Below are positions 8,628 through 17,135 of a stretch of DNA of 58,337 nt, piece by piece; the stretch's first letter is position 1; each line of letters starts with the position of its first letter. Made by a program: the position numbers and the translations under genes. Origin of the DNA: a virus; IMG/VR virus record IMGVR_UViG_3300033981_001507, positions 1 to 58,337 of that record. One strand, written 5' to 3'. The notes below the pieces were generated by a model, which had not been told where the DNA came from, ran no database searches, and worked only from the letters and a program-made list of their open reading frames with translations.

Positions 8628-8649
8628 GGGGGTAACTATTATTACCCCC
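8628..8649 (-). promoter_or_regulatory. Perfect hairpin touching the lysozyme start codon
   Basis: GGGGGTAA, a six-base loop and TTACCCCC form a perfect 8-bp stem that ends at the base before the lysozyme ATG. It occupies the place of the ribosome-binding site. In RNA it could mask initiation and delay lysozyme synthesis. That role is inference; no U-run follows, so a terminator is unlikely. Confidence 0.6.
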
Positions 8650-8665
8650 AATCATACACAAAATT

Positions 8666-8791
8666 TTATTTACCTTGCCCGCGCATTTTTTTGCGTCCGT
8701 GATTAGGAAGGCTGTGTTGACCCTGGCCTTGACGCGTTTTCTTGGGCTTGGACTCAAGTTTGACGGATGAAGATGATTTGGGTTTTGCCAT
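8666..8791 (-). CDS. Small basic Lys/Arg/Gln-rich protein
   Basis: This is a 41-residue ORF with an ATG start (MAKPKSSSSVKLESKPKKTR, ending RGQGK). It is strongly basic and disordered, with RQGQGQH and HGRKKMRGQG stretches. Similar tiny basic proteins are frequent between late genes in cyanophages. It may bind nucleic acid or the virion; no function is known to me. AGGAG lies upstream of the ATG with weak spacing. Confidence 0.6.
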   Translation of the reverse strand: MAKPKSSSSVKLESKPKKTRQGQGQHSLPNHGRKKMRGQGK

Positions 8792-8809
8792 GACAGGAGT
8801 GAGTTGGCG

Positions 8810-9109
8810 CTACCACTTTACTTTGTGGGACCAGTACCTGGCAGACATGATGTCTGGGTTCGAATCTTGGGCGTTATGTCTTGCGTAATATGACTTTTTC
8901 CTTGCTTTTTCTTTGGCACTGGTCGGATTTTTCCCAGCGCCCTCAACGCCCTGTTGGCCGAACCGAATAATCTTTTCCTCTCCTCCCTTGCAGGCTTTGA
9001 CAACATGGGACTTGGTGGGATGCCCAGGTGTACGGCGAGGCTTGTTACACGCCATTTTGTCCTTAGCAATCTTGGCTGCAGCCGCTGCTTTTTTATGTTT
9101 TTCAGCCAT
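8810..9109 (-). CDS. Conserved basic phage protein, DUF6321-like
   Basis: The product has 99 residues. The central motif SHVVKACKGGEEKIIRFGQQ and the following GAGKNPTSAKEKARKKSYYARHNAQ, then ARYWSHKVKW, match a small basic family widespread in marine podoviruses and cyanophages (DUF6321-like, from memory). It is likely virion-associated, but its function is unknown. Its start overlaps the stop of the 850-aa gene by one base (TAATG), so it is translationally coupled to it. Confidence 0.75.
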   Translation of the reverse strand: MAEKHKKAAAAAKIAKDKMACNKPRRTPGHPTKSHVVKACKGGEEKIIRFGQQGVEGAGKNPTSAKEKARKKSYYARHNAQDSNPDIMSARYWSHKVKW

Positions 9110-11661
9110 TAGAGTCCTTTAAACATTGAAGTGAACTCACCCAAAATTTGTGTGCCTGTCTTGGATTTGTAATCAGTTTCTTCGTCTTCATCATCCAATC
9201 CTAATCTGAAGAAACTTGCTGACGTATCGCCACCTTCCTCTTTACCTCCCGTTGTTCCCTCATCAAAGAAACTTTCGATTGTGCCAAGAGAGGCGAAGGG
9301 GTCACTCAGGTCAAGGCCGTATGACTGCAGTGCCTTGTCGCTGCCAGCCTTGGTGAGGATTGTTTGTTCAGACCTGTCTAAATCTGGAAAGAAGTTATTG
9401 TAAAACTCATCTTCTGTACCCTGGTAACCAGCGGACTGGAACGTTTTATACAGTTCAGTTTGTGGCGTTGCCATTTCATCTTTATAATCCTCTGGCCGCT
9501 CAATGTAGGTAAGGCCGAGAACTTGCTGTGTTGGGCGTTGACGTTTTTCATTTAAATATTTAATTTGCTCACGAATATCCTGGGCCGAACCTGTGCGCAA
9601 TGTTTCAACCACATACTGTTTTAATTCGTCTACTGTTCCCTTGAAGTCAGTCAAGCCATACCTTTGCAGTACTTCTTGCCACGTTGATTTATCATCGGGA
9701 TCCAAACCACGGAGCATTTCGTCGGCAAATTCCTCTGGTGTTACAAACTGACCGAAGACAGAACCTTGGCGTAGTGCTTCTTCTTTGAGCGCAGGTAATA
9801 TGTTGTTATAAATTTGATCTCGAACTTTGCCGGCATTTAAAATATCATCAGCACCGTCATAACCACGACCCTGACCTTTTACTTGAAAATGGATGCGTGC
9901 AAAAGCATCTTTATCGTTTAAGTCAATGCCAAAGCGATAGGCTTGCTGCGCCCAATACGGATCGCCTTTTTTCGCTGCTTCCCAATCTTGCGCAACAACA
10001 CGCGCCTGGTCGGCGTACTGTGATTCACGAGCTTTGTCTCCTGACGGATTGAAATAAAAACTAGAGTTAAAATAACGCGGATTAGTGCTTTTAATTTGAT
10101 CCAAATACTGTTTGGCACGTAAATCAGCAACCAGGCTGACAGCATTAAGCATGTCCTGAGTCTGGAAGGGGTTTTGTTCTTCTTGCCGAATATCAATATA
10201 TTCAACAAATTCATCCATTGAACGAGCCGTATTGAAGCGTGGAATTAAATATTGATCAATAAAGTTACGCGCAAATTGGCTTTCAATTTTTACATTTTCA
10301 GTCGCTTCTGCTGTTGTGTAGCCAAGTTCCAGGTCTTGTTCGTAACGTTTTTTTAACTCACTATCAAACCATTGTTGCCAGTTATAAGTTGTATTGTTGC
10401 GTACACCTGTGATGTTTTGAAGATTTTTCTCTAAAGATTCTTCTGCTTTACCTGCAGATGTAAAAGAAAGCAGACCGCCGACGCCTGTATCACCCAAGAT
10501 GGCGTTACTCAATTCATTATTAATATTCATAATCTCAGTGAAACCGCCAAGTCCGCCCAGTAAACCAAGCATTTCTTCTTTTGCTTTAGCTTGCTGCATC
10601 TCACTGATTGTTTCTTTTAACACATCTTGCGCTAATGCGCCAAATTTTTTAACATCAACCGCTGCTTTTTCGCCCACGGCCTCGTTTAATACATCTTCTA
10701 ATTGTGTAATGCCGTAACCAGCGTTAATGTTGTAATTGAGGCTGACTTGCTTATCCTCTGGTCGATCTGAAATACGGAAAAGCGTAACAAATTCATCTGG
10801 CTTATTTACATCTAAATAATTGTCTTTTGCCAATTTCGACCAATAAGGATCATCGGTTTTTGCTTTTTCCCATGCAGCAGCAATTTCTGGAACGTTTAAC
10901 AGGCGTTCAGTTTGAGTGGCCGTGTTAACACCAAGCTGTACATCGCGAACCGCTTGTAAATCCTTGTCCGTAGGTTTGGCTTCCACGTAACGCGCAGCTG
11001 CCGTTGTGCCTTCTGGCGCGTTGCCACGAAAGCCTGCTGGTTTTCCTTGTGACGTGTAATGCTGTAAGTAATATCCATTTTCTCCATAGCGCTCCGTGAT
11101 GTCAATATCATCGTTGGCAACGGCATTCCTCCAACCTTCTGTGACCTGTGGATAAGTTTGTTTGTAATACGTAGGGTCAAAATCACCGTATAAAGGCTTA
11201 GCTCCTAGTGAAGTGTTCCATGTTTGAAGTTTTTCAGTGCGATAAAATGTTTTAAATTGATTTTCAATATCTTGTTTAGTGGCTGTATCCAAGTCCGCAG
11301 TGGCATTACGCAATTGCTGCCGGCGAGAAGTGTAATCACCCCCCTGGGTTGAATTTGCAACTTGTACTGTGAAATTATAAGCGTTATTAAGTCTTTGATT
11401 TTTCGCATTTAAATTAGCATTATCCTTAGTTTCTTGTCGTTTTTCTCTATTGATTGCAGCGTTTCCGGGTAAATCACGTCTTTTAGTTTCATAGCGATCT
11501 TCCGCAGTACAATTTCCCCAAACATCACGTGAAGCGCAACGATCCTGAGTCTTTATTTGATATTCTTCGTATTCGGGCAGCGGGGCGTAATAAGTGTTGT
11601 AATCGGTTTTTTCGGGGTTAACAACCCATTTACGCGCACCGCTATCGTAATAAAGTCCCAT
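9109..11661 (-). CDS. Large virion protein, possible internal/ejection protein
   Basis: It encodes 850 hydrophilic, mostly helical residues without membrane segments. An internal duplication is visible: WEKAKTDDPYWSKLA near residue 265 and WEAAKKGDPYWAQQA near residue 575, each followed by an LD/DxxF stretch. It is the largest late protein seen here and lies among virion genes, so an internal core or tail-needle role is likely but inferred. The C-terminus is acidic and Gly-rich. No enzyme motif is seen. Confidence 0.6.
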   Translation of the reverse strand: MGLYYDSGARKWVVNPEKTDYNTYYAPLPEYEEYQIKTQDRCASRDVWGNCTAEDRYETKRRDLPGNAAINREKRQETKDNANLNAKNQRLNNAYNFTVQVANSTQGGDYTSRRQQLRNATADLDTATKQDIENQFKTFYRTEKLQTWNTSLGAKPLYGDFDPTYYKQTYPQVTEGWRNAVANDDIDITERYGENGYYLQHYTSQGKPAGFRGNAPEGTTAAARYVEAKPTDKDLQAVRDVQLGVNTATQTERLLNVPEIAAAWEKAKTDDPYWSKLAKDNYLDVNKPDEFVTLFRISDRPEDKQVSLNYNINAGYGITQLEDVLNEAVGEKAAVDVKKFGALAQDVLKETISEMQQAKAKEEMLGLLGGLGGFTEIMNINNELSNAILGDTGVGGLLSFTSAGKAEESLEKNLQNITGVRNNTTYNWQQWFDSELKKRYEQDLELGYTTAEATENVKIESQFARNFIDQYLIPRFNTARSMDEFVEYIDIRQEEQNPFQTQDMLNAVSLVADLRAKQYLDQIKSTNPRYFNSSFYFNPSGDKARESQYADQARVVAQDWEAAKKGDPYWAQQAYRFGIDLNDKDAFARIHFQVKGQGRGYDGADDILNAGKVRDQIYNNILPALKEEALRQGSVFGQFVTPEEFADEMLRGLDPDDKSTWQEVLQRYGLTDFKGTVDELKQYVVETLRTGSAQDIREQIKYLNEKRQRPTQQVLGLTYIERPEDYKDEMATPQTELYKTFQSAGYQGTEDEFYNNFFPDLDRSEQTILTKAGSDKALQSYGLDLSDPFASLGTIESFFDEGTTGGKEEGGDTSASFFRLGLDDEDEETDYKSKTGTQILGEFTSMFKGL

Positions 11662-12122
11662 TACCTATCAAGCGATTTTTGCCAACTATCGCGGAAATAG
11701 CTTTCCGTAAATTCTCTTATTTCTATCATCGCATCATATCCTTGCGTTAACAAGGCAACTACTGGATACAGTTCACCGACCAAACCTCGGTAAACATGGG
11801 CGTAAATACGTTCAGTAGGTGTGCCAGTACAAAGTCGATTTGCCTGTTGCCAGGCGCACCAGCCAAGATTCTGAAAAGGCTGTAGGGTTTTAATATTTTC
11901 TTGATAAAACGGATTGCTTGGGATCCTTGTAAAAAGCAGTTCAAACACATCAAGTAAGTCCTGTATCTCATAGCGACGATCTTGATCGTACACGTTGTCA
12001 ATAATGCGACAGCAGTAGCCAATCTGGAGTAAGTAATTTAAAGCATCTTGATTATTGCCTGCGGCCATTTGTGCGCCTTTCATATCAGGCGCTGTATCCC
12101 GCATCCATTCAGCAAAAGTCAT
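11661..12122 (-). CDS. Hypothetical late protein
   Basis: The 153 residues are alpha-helical, Tyr/Trp-rich and cytosolic in character (MTFAEWMRDTAPDMKGAQMA and so on). The ATG overlaps the stop of the upstream HNH gene (12122) and its stop overlaps the next gene's start (11661), so it is tightly coupled. I do not recognise the family; a neck or completion protein is conceivable from its position. Confidence 0.65.
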   Translation of the reverse strand: MTFAEWMRDTAPDMKGAQMAAGNNQDALNYLLQIGYCCRIIDNVYDQDRRYEIQDLLDVFELLFTRIPSNPFYQENIKTLQPFQNLGWCAWQQANRLCTGTPTERIYAHVYRGLVGELYPVVALLTQGYDAMIEIREFTESYFRDSWQKSLDR

Positions 12123-12490
12123 TAACCTGCAATTGTAATACTTGGTTCAAATGCAGTATAAGAAAAAAGATCGACTGTTTCTTGGTTCATCCAGGCTTTA
12201 ATTTTGTTGTGTTGTATGTCTGTATAGAAATCTTGTTGCCGATACCATTCTTCCATCTTGGCGCTGGCCTTGTTTGTATTGCACCGACGGCACGCGGGAA
12301 TCAGGTTATTTCTGTTGCTTGAGCCGGAACGGAACCTCGGGATGATGTGATCAAGGGATGTGGCTTCATCTCCGCAATAGCCACACTTGCAATTCCAGGC
12401 GTCGTAAATAGACTGTCGATAACGTTTCTTTGCTAACTTTGGAGTTAATTCAATGAGCAGGGCGAGGGGATCCTGTTCACTATTGAACAT
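12122..12490 (-). CDS. HNH endonuclease
   Basis: This encodes 122 residues with a classic HNH core: CGYCGDEATSLDHIIPRFRSGSS, then NNLIPACRRCNTNKA. Two CxxC pairs would bind zinc, and the DH and N/R residues supply the catalytic site. Free-standing HNH genes of this type in phages act as nicking or homing nucleases or assist terminase. It starts the leftward unit below the HTH/integrase-like cluster; ATG at 12490. Confidence 0.85.
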   Translation of the reverse strand: MFNSEQDPLALLIELTPKLAKKRYRQSIYDAWNCKCGYCGDEATSLDHIIPRFRSGSSNRNNLIPACRRCNTNKASAKMEEWYRQQDFYTDIQHNKIKAWMNQETVDLFSYTAFEPSITIAG

Positions 12491-12557
12491 GCTCTTTAGT
12501 TGCCGTTATCTAATTTTAATTTCCCCACATTTGTATCCAACCACAACAAAAAGATAA

Positions 12558-12602
12558 AAGGTATCTTAAGAGTCTTGACAAGGCGCAACAAGTGGATACC
12601 TT
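12558..12602 (+). promoter_or_regulatory. Promoter-like TTGACA flanked by inverted repeat (operator candidate)
   Basis: AAGGTATC (12558-12565) and GATACCTT (12595-12602) form a perfect 8-bp inverted repeat around TTGACA (12575-12580), a consensus -35 box. TTATAA follows at 12601 but at a long spacing of 20. This sits 25 bases before the excisionase-like HTH gene, so autoregulation by that protein is a reasonable guess. Confidence 0.45.
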
Positions 12603-12627
12603 ATAAGAGCACGCGTCTTCTCGCGCC

Positions 12628-12846
12628 ATGACCAAAGTCAGGGGCTGGGTCCCCGTTCAACGTGCCGAAGAACTCCTCGGCATTGACCGTCAAACCCTCT
12701 TCAAATACCGCGACAACGGAACCCTCAAGTTGGGTCCGCATTTCGCAGCGTTCCCAGAAACCCGTTCACGTGACGGTTACCGCTGGAACGTGGAAGCGGT
12801 TAGGAAACAGCTGCGAAAGAGCGGGGAGCTGCCAGTGTCTGCTTAA
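12628..12846 (+). CDS. Excisionase/MerR-like HTH protein
   Basis: The product has 72 residues. WVPVQRAEELLGIDRQTLFKYRDNG is a typical N-terminal HTH of excisionase and MerR-like regulators, followed by a wing (DGYRWNVEAVRKQLRK). It would bind DNA near attachment sites or its own promoter. It is the only rightward gene between 7.6 and 22 kb and overlaps the 3' end of the convergent integrase-like gene by 47 bases, so the two form a possible remnant lysogeny module. Confidence 0.7.
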   Translation: MTKVRGWVPVQRAEELLGIDRQTLFKYRDNGTLKLGPHFAAFPETRSRDGYRWNVEAVRKQLRKSGELPVSA

Positions 12847-13222
12847 AGCGCTGGTAATGGCCCTTGCGTAGGCGATGTGCCAACATCAAATCAGTGACGT
12901 TCAAGGCAATGTCTTGATATGCCATTGAACGATACAGAGACGAACAAAGGGACTGCCAAGAGTCTTGCTGAACGCAAGGCTCTTTTTCTTTTAGTCCAAA
13001 TAAAACAACCCACTGTGGATGCAATGGGGAAACAGAACGCTTTCGACTGGTCGTATAGATTGTTCCCCCTGGTCCCCAGGAGAATCCACTTAAATCCTCT
13101 GGCTTTAAACCGAAGGTTGCAACCATTCCGTAAAGCCAGGCTACGTCTTTTGTTTTTCGATTTGAGATCAGCTGAAAGTACTCATCCACAATCCGCTGAT
13201 CAACAGGCGGGTGCTGTGACAT
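12800..13222 (-). CDS. Truncated tyrosine-recombinase-like protein
   Basis: It encodes 140 residues. WLYGMVATFGLKPEDLSGFSW and the later SRKRSVSPLHPQW resemble the box I and beta-strand region of cyanobacterial tyrosine integrases, and AHRLRKGH could be the HxxR. The box I catalytic Arg is Lys here (GLKPED), no C-terminal catalytic Tyr is seen, and the length is less than half a full integrase. It is probably inactive or a repurposed DNA-binding remnant. The similarity is by motif only. Confidence 0.45.
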   Translation of the reverse strand: MSQHPPVDQRIVDEYFQLISNRKTKDVAWLYGMVATFGLKPEDLSGFSWGPGGTIYTTSRKRSVSPLHPQWVVLFGLKEKEPCVQQDSWQSLCSSLYRSMAYQDIALNVTDLMLAHRLRKGHYQRFKQTLAAPRSFAAVS

Positions 13223-13296
13223 GGTTGAGGTGTACTGGATGGCCCGACCATAACAGTCGACTTATCCAGGGCGCTAGGGAAAAAGAAAAGCCTTAA

Positions 13297-13314
13297 TAAG
13301 TCTCGTGAGACTTA
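13297..13314 (-). terminator. Palindrome with T-rich tail, leftward terminator candidate
   Basis: TAAGTCTC-GT-GAGACTTA is a near-perfect palindrome. Read leftward it forms a 7-bp stem with a 4-base loop followed by a T-rich stretch (TTAAGGCTTTTCTTTTT). It lies between the late gene ending at 13348 and the integrase-like gene. It could equally be an operator. Confidence 0.4.
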
Positions 13315-13347
13315 ATATAAGTATACATTATTAAGAATTTGTAACAC

Positions 13348-13569
13348 TTAAGAAGGTGTTATTCCACTTGCAAAGGCATACCACGCCAGGCCAATTGCTT
13401 CCATTGTGGAAATTTCTCCAGAAGCATAAGGCAAGTTGATGACATCTCCTACGTGATAAACAGTAGGAATGCCACTGGCTTGAATTTCACTCAAGCCGTA
13501 TTTCCGAATATCAACTTGTTCTTCTGAAAGAATAAAAGTTCCGTCGACGATATCTCCAAAGTTAGACAT
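13348..13569 (-). CDS. Small late protein
   Basis: The product has 73 residues, MSNFGDIVDGTFILSEEQVD and so on, with Gly/Tyr and alternating hydrophobics; no motif is recognised. It directly follows the 522-aa virion gene (one-base overlap) and ends the 37-13 kb late region before a terminator-like palindrome. Probably a minor virion component. Confidence 0.6.
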   Translation of the reverse strand: MSNFGDIVDGTFILSEEQVDIRKYGLSEIQASGIPTVYHVGDVINLPYASGEISTMEAIGLAWYAFASGITPS

Positions 13570-15137
13570 TAGACCCCCGGGCGACCTCCTGTTGACGGAT
13601 TGTATTGCTCACCGTTCTTGTCATACATCCTAAAACCAGACATTAATACAAATGTAGACGGCACATTAAATAACTTCTGCATCATCGGCATCATCATTGG
13701 CGCCTGGCAGTTATACGGAGGAACGTCCATGATTGATAATCCGCGTTCGGTCAATCTGTACGCTGATGTTTCGTTTTCTTTTATTGTGTCTTCCACTAAT
13801 TTTTGCTCCCATTCCACGATGCTTCCCATTTCGACCGGCAAGTCAGAAGGCTCAGGAGGGAAGACGTTCTCCATAAACTTCATTGCATAAATATGTTTGC
13901 AGTAACGAAGCTCATCAAGAAGCGGCGTCCAGAAATCTGTCATGGACGTAATCGTGTGCGAACCATCTGGATTTAATGATGTGGCGTAGTCTTCATATAG
14001 CGGCATGCCTTCTGCCCTTGCACCTTCCAGGGAAGGGAGCGGTGTGTTGCGCAGGAATGTCTTACCAAAATCTCGAAACACGCCAGGATTATCCCTAAGT
14101 GCTCGTGGATCAGTTGATGTATTTGGAGTGACTGTCGGAGGAACGTTGTATTCAGGCGATGGTGAAACCACGCGCATATTTCGATTAACCGTTGCACTGG
14201 TCATTGCACTATTGTCGACCACGCCACGGAGCGTCATAACTTCATATCGACCAGGTTTGATAACAGAAACGTTAGTTCGTGGGAATACTTTTTTATTGTT
14301 GCTTCCCAACTCCATCATGTATGCGTAATCACGACGCGTAAAATCCTGGCAGGAACAGCAATAACGCGTACCTGTCATCAAGTAACGGCCCACGGAAGGT
14401 GGGCGGGTGGCCGGAGTACGGAATACACCGTCAGGCGTGGCTTCCACGGAGCCTTGCTTTTGTAGTTTTAAGACACCTGTGGCCTCGTTCGTTGATACCA
14501 AAACGGCTTGTACATAGCCGTATCGCTTTTGTGTTGTTGGATCAATTGTGTCTTTTGTAATGGGCGTCCCGCCGACTGAAACAATGCGATCCTCAAGAAT
14601 CTCACCGTTGATTGGATACTGCTTGGGGATTGGTCCAACGGGTGGAATAAACAAAGGAGCAGGCAATGGAGTGGCAGGGCTCCAATCTCCACTTATGGTC
14701 ACGTACCAATAGTCTTCATCTTCAGTGACAGACAAGATTGGAGACGGATCGCCATCCTTATCGCGCACATTATCAAACCGCAGACTTCCAGCAACACGCA
14801 CTCCGGCCCAGTGCATGCACATGTCCTTATTGTTTGTCGGAAAACCCTGAAAGATTCCTGGGATTTTGGGGGGATTCGCCCCAGGGGGGATTACGGTCCC
14901 TGGAGGGAGGGGAATGAAATAATCAAATGGATAGCTGTAGTTCTTGTTGACGCTTGTATTGCAGTAAATTTCAAAGCCGCGCCGCCAGCGCGACCAAGCA
15001 GACTCCCGGTTAGACGAATAGATCGAATCAGGAACAGATCCTTTAGAGAATTCTGTCCTGATTGGTTGTACGTTTTTAGGTTCGAAAATCGTGGTCCTGG
15101 CGAACTCGCCAAAGGAATTACCACTCTTTTTCGCCAT
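13569..15137 (-). CDS. Virion structural protein
   Basis: The 522 residues are Pro- and aromatic-rich with few charged helices, suggesting a beta-rich tail or neck protein. A Cys cluster (YCCSCQDFTRRDYAYM, about residue 262) is unusual for a virion protein. The C-terminal third is helical (DELRYCKHIYAMKFMENVF) and ends near a Met-rich MMMPMMQKLFN segment. Function is inferred from position only. Confidence 0.6.
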   Translation of the reverse strand: MAKKSGNSFGEFARTTIFEPKNVQPIRTEFSKGSVPDSIYSSNRESAWSRWRRGFEIYCNTSVNKNYSYPFDYFIPLPPGTVIPPGANPPKIPGIFQGFPTNNKDMCMHWAGVRVAGSLRFDNVRDKDGDPSPILSVTEDEDYWYVTISGDWSPATPLPAPLFIPPVGPIPKQYPINGEILEDRIVSVGGTPITKDTIDPTTQKRYGYVQAVLVSTNEATGVLKLQKQGSVEATPDGVFRTPATRPPSVGRYLMTGTRYCCSCQDFTRRDYAYMMELGSNNKKVFPRTNVSVIKPGRYEVMTLRGVVDNSAMTSATVNRNMRVVSPSPEYNVPPTVTPNTSTDPRALRDNPGVFRDFGKTFLRNTPLPSLEGARAEGMPLYEDYATSLNPDGSHTITSMTDFWTPLLDELRYCKHIYAMKFMENVFPPEPSDLPVEMGSIVEWEQKLVEDTIKENETSAYRLTERGLSIMDVPPYNCQAPMMMPMMQKLFNVPSTFVLMSGFRMYDKNGEQYNPSTGGRPGV

Positions 15138-15139
15138 GA

Positions 15140-15919
15140 TCAGAAGAAGCCGCCTTCTGCAATCACGTGAGCGCCAGGAATATACCCGGAAACATTGGGG
15201 CCGTCGGGGAACACGCCAACGTAAATGCGGTCGCCACGCTCCAGGTAAACACCCTTATTACGCAGAGGAGCTGTGGCGCCAAGACCGTTGGTGTTGCCTG
15301 CTTGAACGATGGGCGTTGCTAGCTGAGGCATCACATCCGAGCAGTCAACCACACCGCTATCAGCAGGAACCGTCTTAGCAAACAACAGCTTGTAGTCACC
15401 AGAAGCCGGAATGGGAGTCGTGGTGCCACGCGTATGGTAGAAAGCAAAAGTTACAGAGGGCTTGTAACCGTAGTTAACACCGTTATAAGTAAAGCCTGTT
15501 GCAGTGCCGCCGGAGTAAAGCAGGGCAGTGTTGACGCCTGTCAGTGTGGCTGCACCGGTATAGGTGTAGTAACCCACGCCACTTGCAGGGGCGGTGCCAA
15601 CAACAGTAGTGGAAGCCACGTAGACAATCTGACCGCTAATCAGAGAGATAACGGTGCCAGACGTTGCAGCATTAACGGTGTAATCGGCGGGGCGATGGAA
15701 ATCATTACGAACAATCGTGATGGAATCCACAACACCACCGTTGTTATTATCTTCGCTCAACGATGCATCCATGTCGACGAGCACGGAAGGCGCTTGACCA
15801 CCCTGCACAAACAATGTGTTGGAGGCCGCGCTGCCAACTGTCTGCGTTGTGACACGCACAGAGTCAAACAAAGGCCTGTCTACAAGCAGAGGCTGCTTAT
15901 TCGTTGCAGTACTCGACAC
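15140..15919 (-). CDS. Virion structural protein, beta-rich
   Basis: It encodes 259 residues with a GTG start. It is rich in Thr, Val, Gly and Ser, with no lysines over long stretches and a layout typical of phage beta-sandwich proteins (capsid decoration, tail tube or collar). It lies 2 bases before the 522-aa gene start, so the two are co-translated. No motif allows a precise role. Confidence 0.6.
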   Translation of the reverse strand: MSSTATNKQPLLVDRPLFDSVRVTTQTVGSAASNTLFVQGGQAPSVLVDMDASLSEDNNNGGVVDSITIVRNDFHRPADYTVNAATSGTVISLISGQIVYVASTTVVGTAPASGVGYYTYTGAATLTGVNTALLYSGGTATGFTYNGVNYGYKPSVTFAFYHTRGTTTPIPASGDYKLLFAKTVPADSGVVDCSDVMPQLATPIVQAGNTNGLGATAPLRNKGVYLERGDRIYVGVFPDGPNVSGYIPGAHVIAEGGFF

Positions 15920-15951
15920 GTTTTTACACCGCTTTTTTGTTAATTATAGCG

Positions 15952-16218
15952 TTAGGTTCCGCGACCAGATAACGCCATAAACGTTTGGAAATTCTTTGGA
16001 AGACGCATCTTGCTCTCAAATAAGGCTTCTGGATTATTTTGCAGAGCCAAGAAGGTTTGAAAGTAAGTGCCGTCTTCTGCGTCAGGGCTAAATTTAAATC
16101 TCTTCTGTGCCAAATAATCAGCAACCTCTTGGGGACGGTCGCGATATTCGCTAAGCCCCGCTGAATAAACTTCCCCGGGGAGATAATTTGCGTCTAAGTA
16201 TTCAGAAAAACGCGCCAT
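15952..16218 (-). CDS. Small late protein
   Basis: The product has 88 residues, hydrophilic and helical (MARFSEYLDANYLPGEVYSA). Its ATG overlaps the stop of the GH104-like lysin gene at 16218, implying coupled synthesis, so it may be a partner of the tail lysin. Family not recognised. Confidence 0.6.
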   Translation of the reverse strand: MARFSEYLDANYLPGEVYSAGLSEYRDRPQEVADYLAQKRFKFSPDAEDGTYFQTFLALQNNPEALFESKMRLPKNFQTFMALSGRGT

Positions 16219-16919
16219 TAGAGCATGCCCAGGGGATTAATAAGAGGCGCAACCAAGGATTGGATAAGAGATCCCTTGATTGTGTCTACAAGAGACGTTG
16301 CTTTCTTATTTGTTTCTTCAAGACCAGGTTTCTGAGCGCCTGTCAAAACAGAAGACAAGATATCTTCTACAGAACGCTGAGGAGCCGCCGGTGACGTAGC
16401 AGTAACTTGAGAACCACGCTGACGACCTTGTTCAAAAAAGCGTTGAATTTCTTCTGCTTTCTTGACTGGTTGTCCGTAATAGCTGCTGCCACTCTGCGTA
16501 GGGAACGAAGCCCATTCGGGCGCCAGTGCAGCTTGGATCTCAGGCGTTAATGCATTGGCCTTGGTGATTGCCGACAGGCCGCCAATGGGCTTGAGGCGAT
16601 CTCTTGCAAGCTTAAGCATTGCCAAGTCCTGGGACTGCGGACCGAAGTCCGAAAGGCCAAGGCTTTGTTGTGCTCCCTGCCAAGTTCCAGGCATGAATTG
16701 ATACGCGCCGGCTGCGGCACTTGCGTATCCACCTGAGCGAATAACTCTGTCCGGGTGACGAGAAAAATCTTTGAACCTACCGCCGCCAAACATGACGTTA
16801 TATCCCGGTTTTCCGCCAAGGATTGTTCCTTCGGCGCCAGCAACGGCCTGCTTTAGTCCCTCATAAAGACCGGGATTACGCTTTGCCCATTGTTCAAGAA
16901 TTTGGCGTTCACCAGACAT
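16218..16919 (-). CDS. Virion-associated GH104-like muramidase
   Basis: This encodes 233 residues. The N-terminal ~120 match the lambda-R/GH104 lysozyme fold: VAGAEGT with candidate catalytic Glu30, YNVMFGGGRFKDFSRHP, SGGYASAAAGAYQFMPGTW and then LGLSDFGPQSQD. It would cut peptidoglycan, probably from the virion at infection because it sits among structural genes and a second lysozyme exists at 8 kb. The C-terminal ~90 residues end in a hydrophobic stretch, perhaps a virion anchor. AAGGAG lies upstream of the ATG. Confidence 0.8.
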   Translation of the reverse strand: MSGERQILEQWAKRNPGLYEGLKQAVAGAEGTILGGKPGYNVMFGGGRFKDFSRHPDRVIRSGGYASAAAGAYQFMPGTWQGAQQSLGLSDFGPQSQDLAMLKLARDRLKPIGGLSAITKANALTPEIQAALAPEWASFPTQSGSSYYGQPVKKAEEIQRFFEQGRQRGSQVTATSPAAPQRSVEDILSSVLTGAQKPGLEETNKKATSLVDTIKGSLIQSLVAPLINPLGML

Positions 16920-16932
16920 CGTGATTTTCTCC

Positions 16933-17049
16933 TTATTCTCCTACCCAATTTGATTCCGCTTTGAGGCCAGGGGTAAACACGGTTTGTACAGAGGCAACCA
17001 GGCTTACAGTAGCCGCAAGTCGTTTAACAAAATTAGGACAAAGAATCAT
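16933..17049 (-). CDS. Possible 38-aa small protein
   Basis: An ATG-started ORF (MILCPNFVKRLAATVSLVAS, ending ESNWVGE) fills most of the 216-base gap between two late genes. It has a hydrophobic centre like a short signal or membrane peptide. Its stop is followed at once by the ribosome-binding site of the muramidase gene. There is no clear ribosome-binding site of its own; it may be chance. Confidence 0.3.
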   Translation of the reverse strand: MILCPNFVKRLAATVSLVASVQTVFTPGLKAESNWVGE

Positions 17050-17135
17050 TGGATTAATGCAACAACACTGGCCCCCGTAGATCAAAGATCTGTGTCCAGT
17101 CGGCTGGGCTTACACGTAAAAACGAAGCCAGTTAT

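Noticed and set aside
13223-13347. Phage attachment site beside the integrase-like gene
   Set aside because: No tRNA-like core or long match to the tRNA at 45175 was seen; a host genome would be needed.
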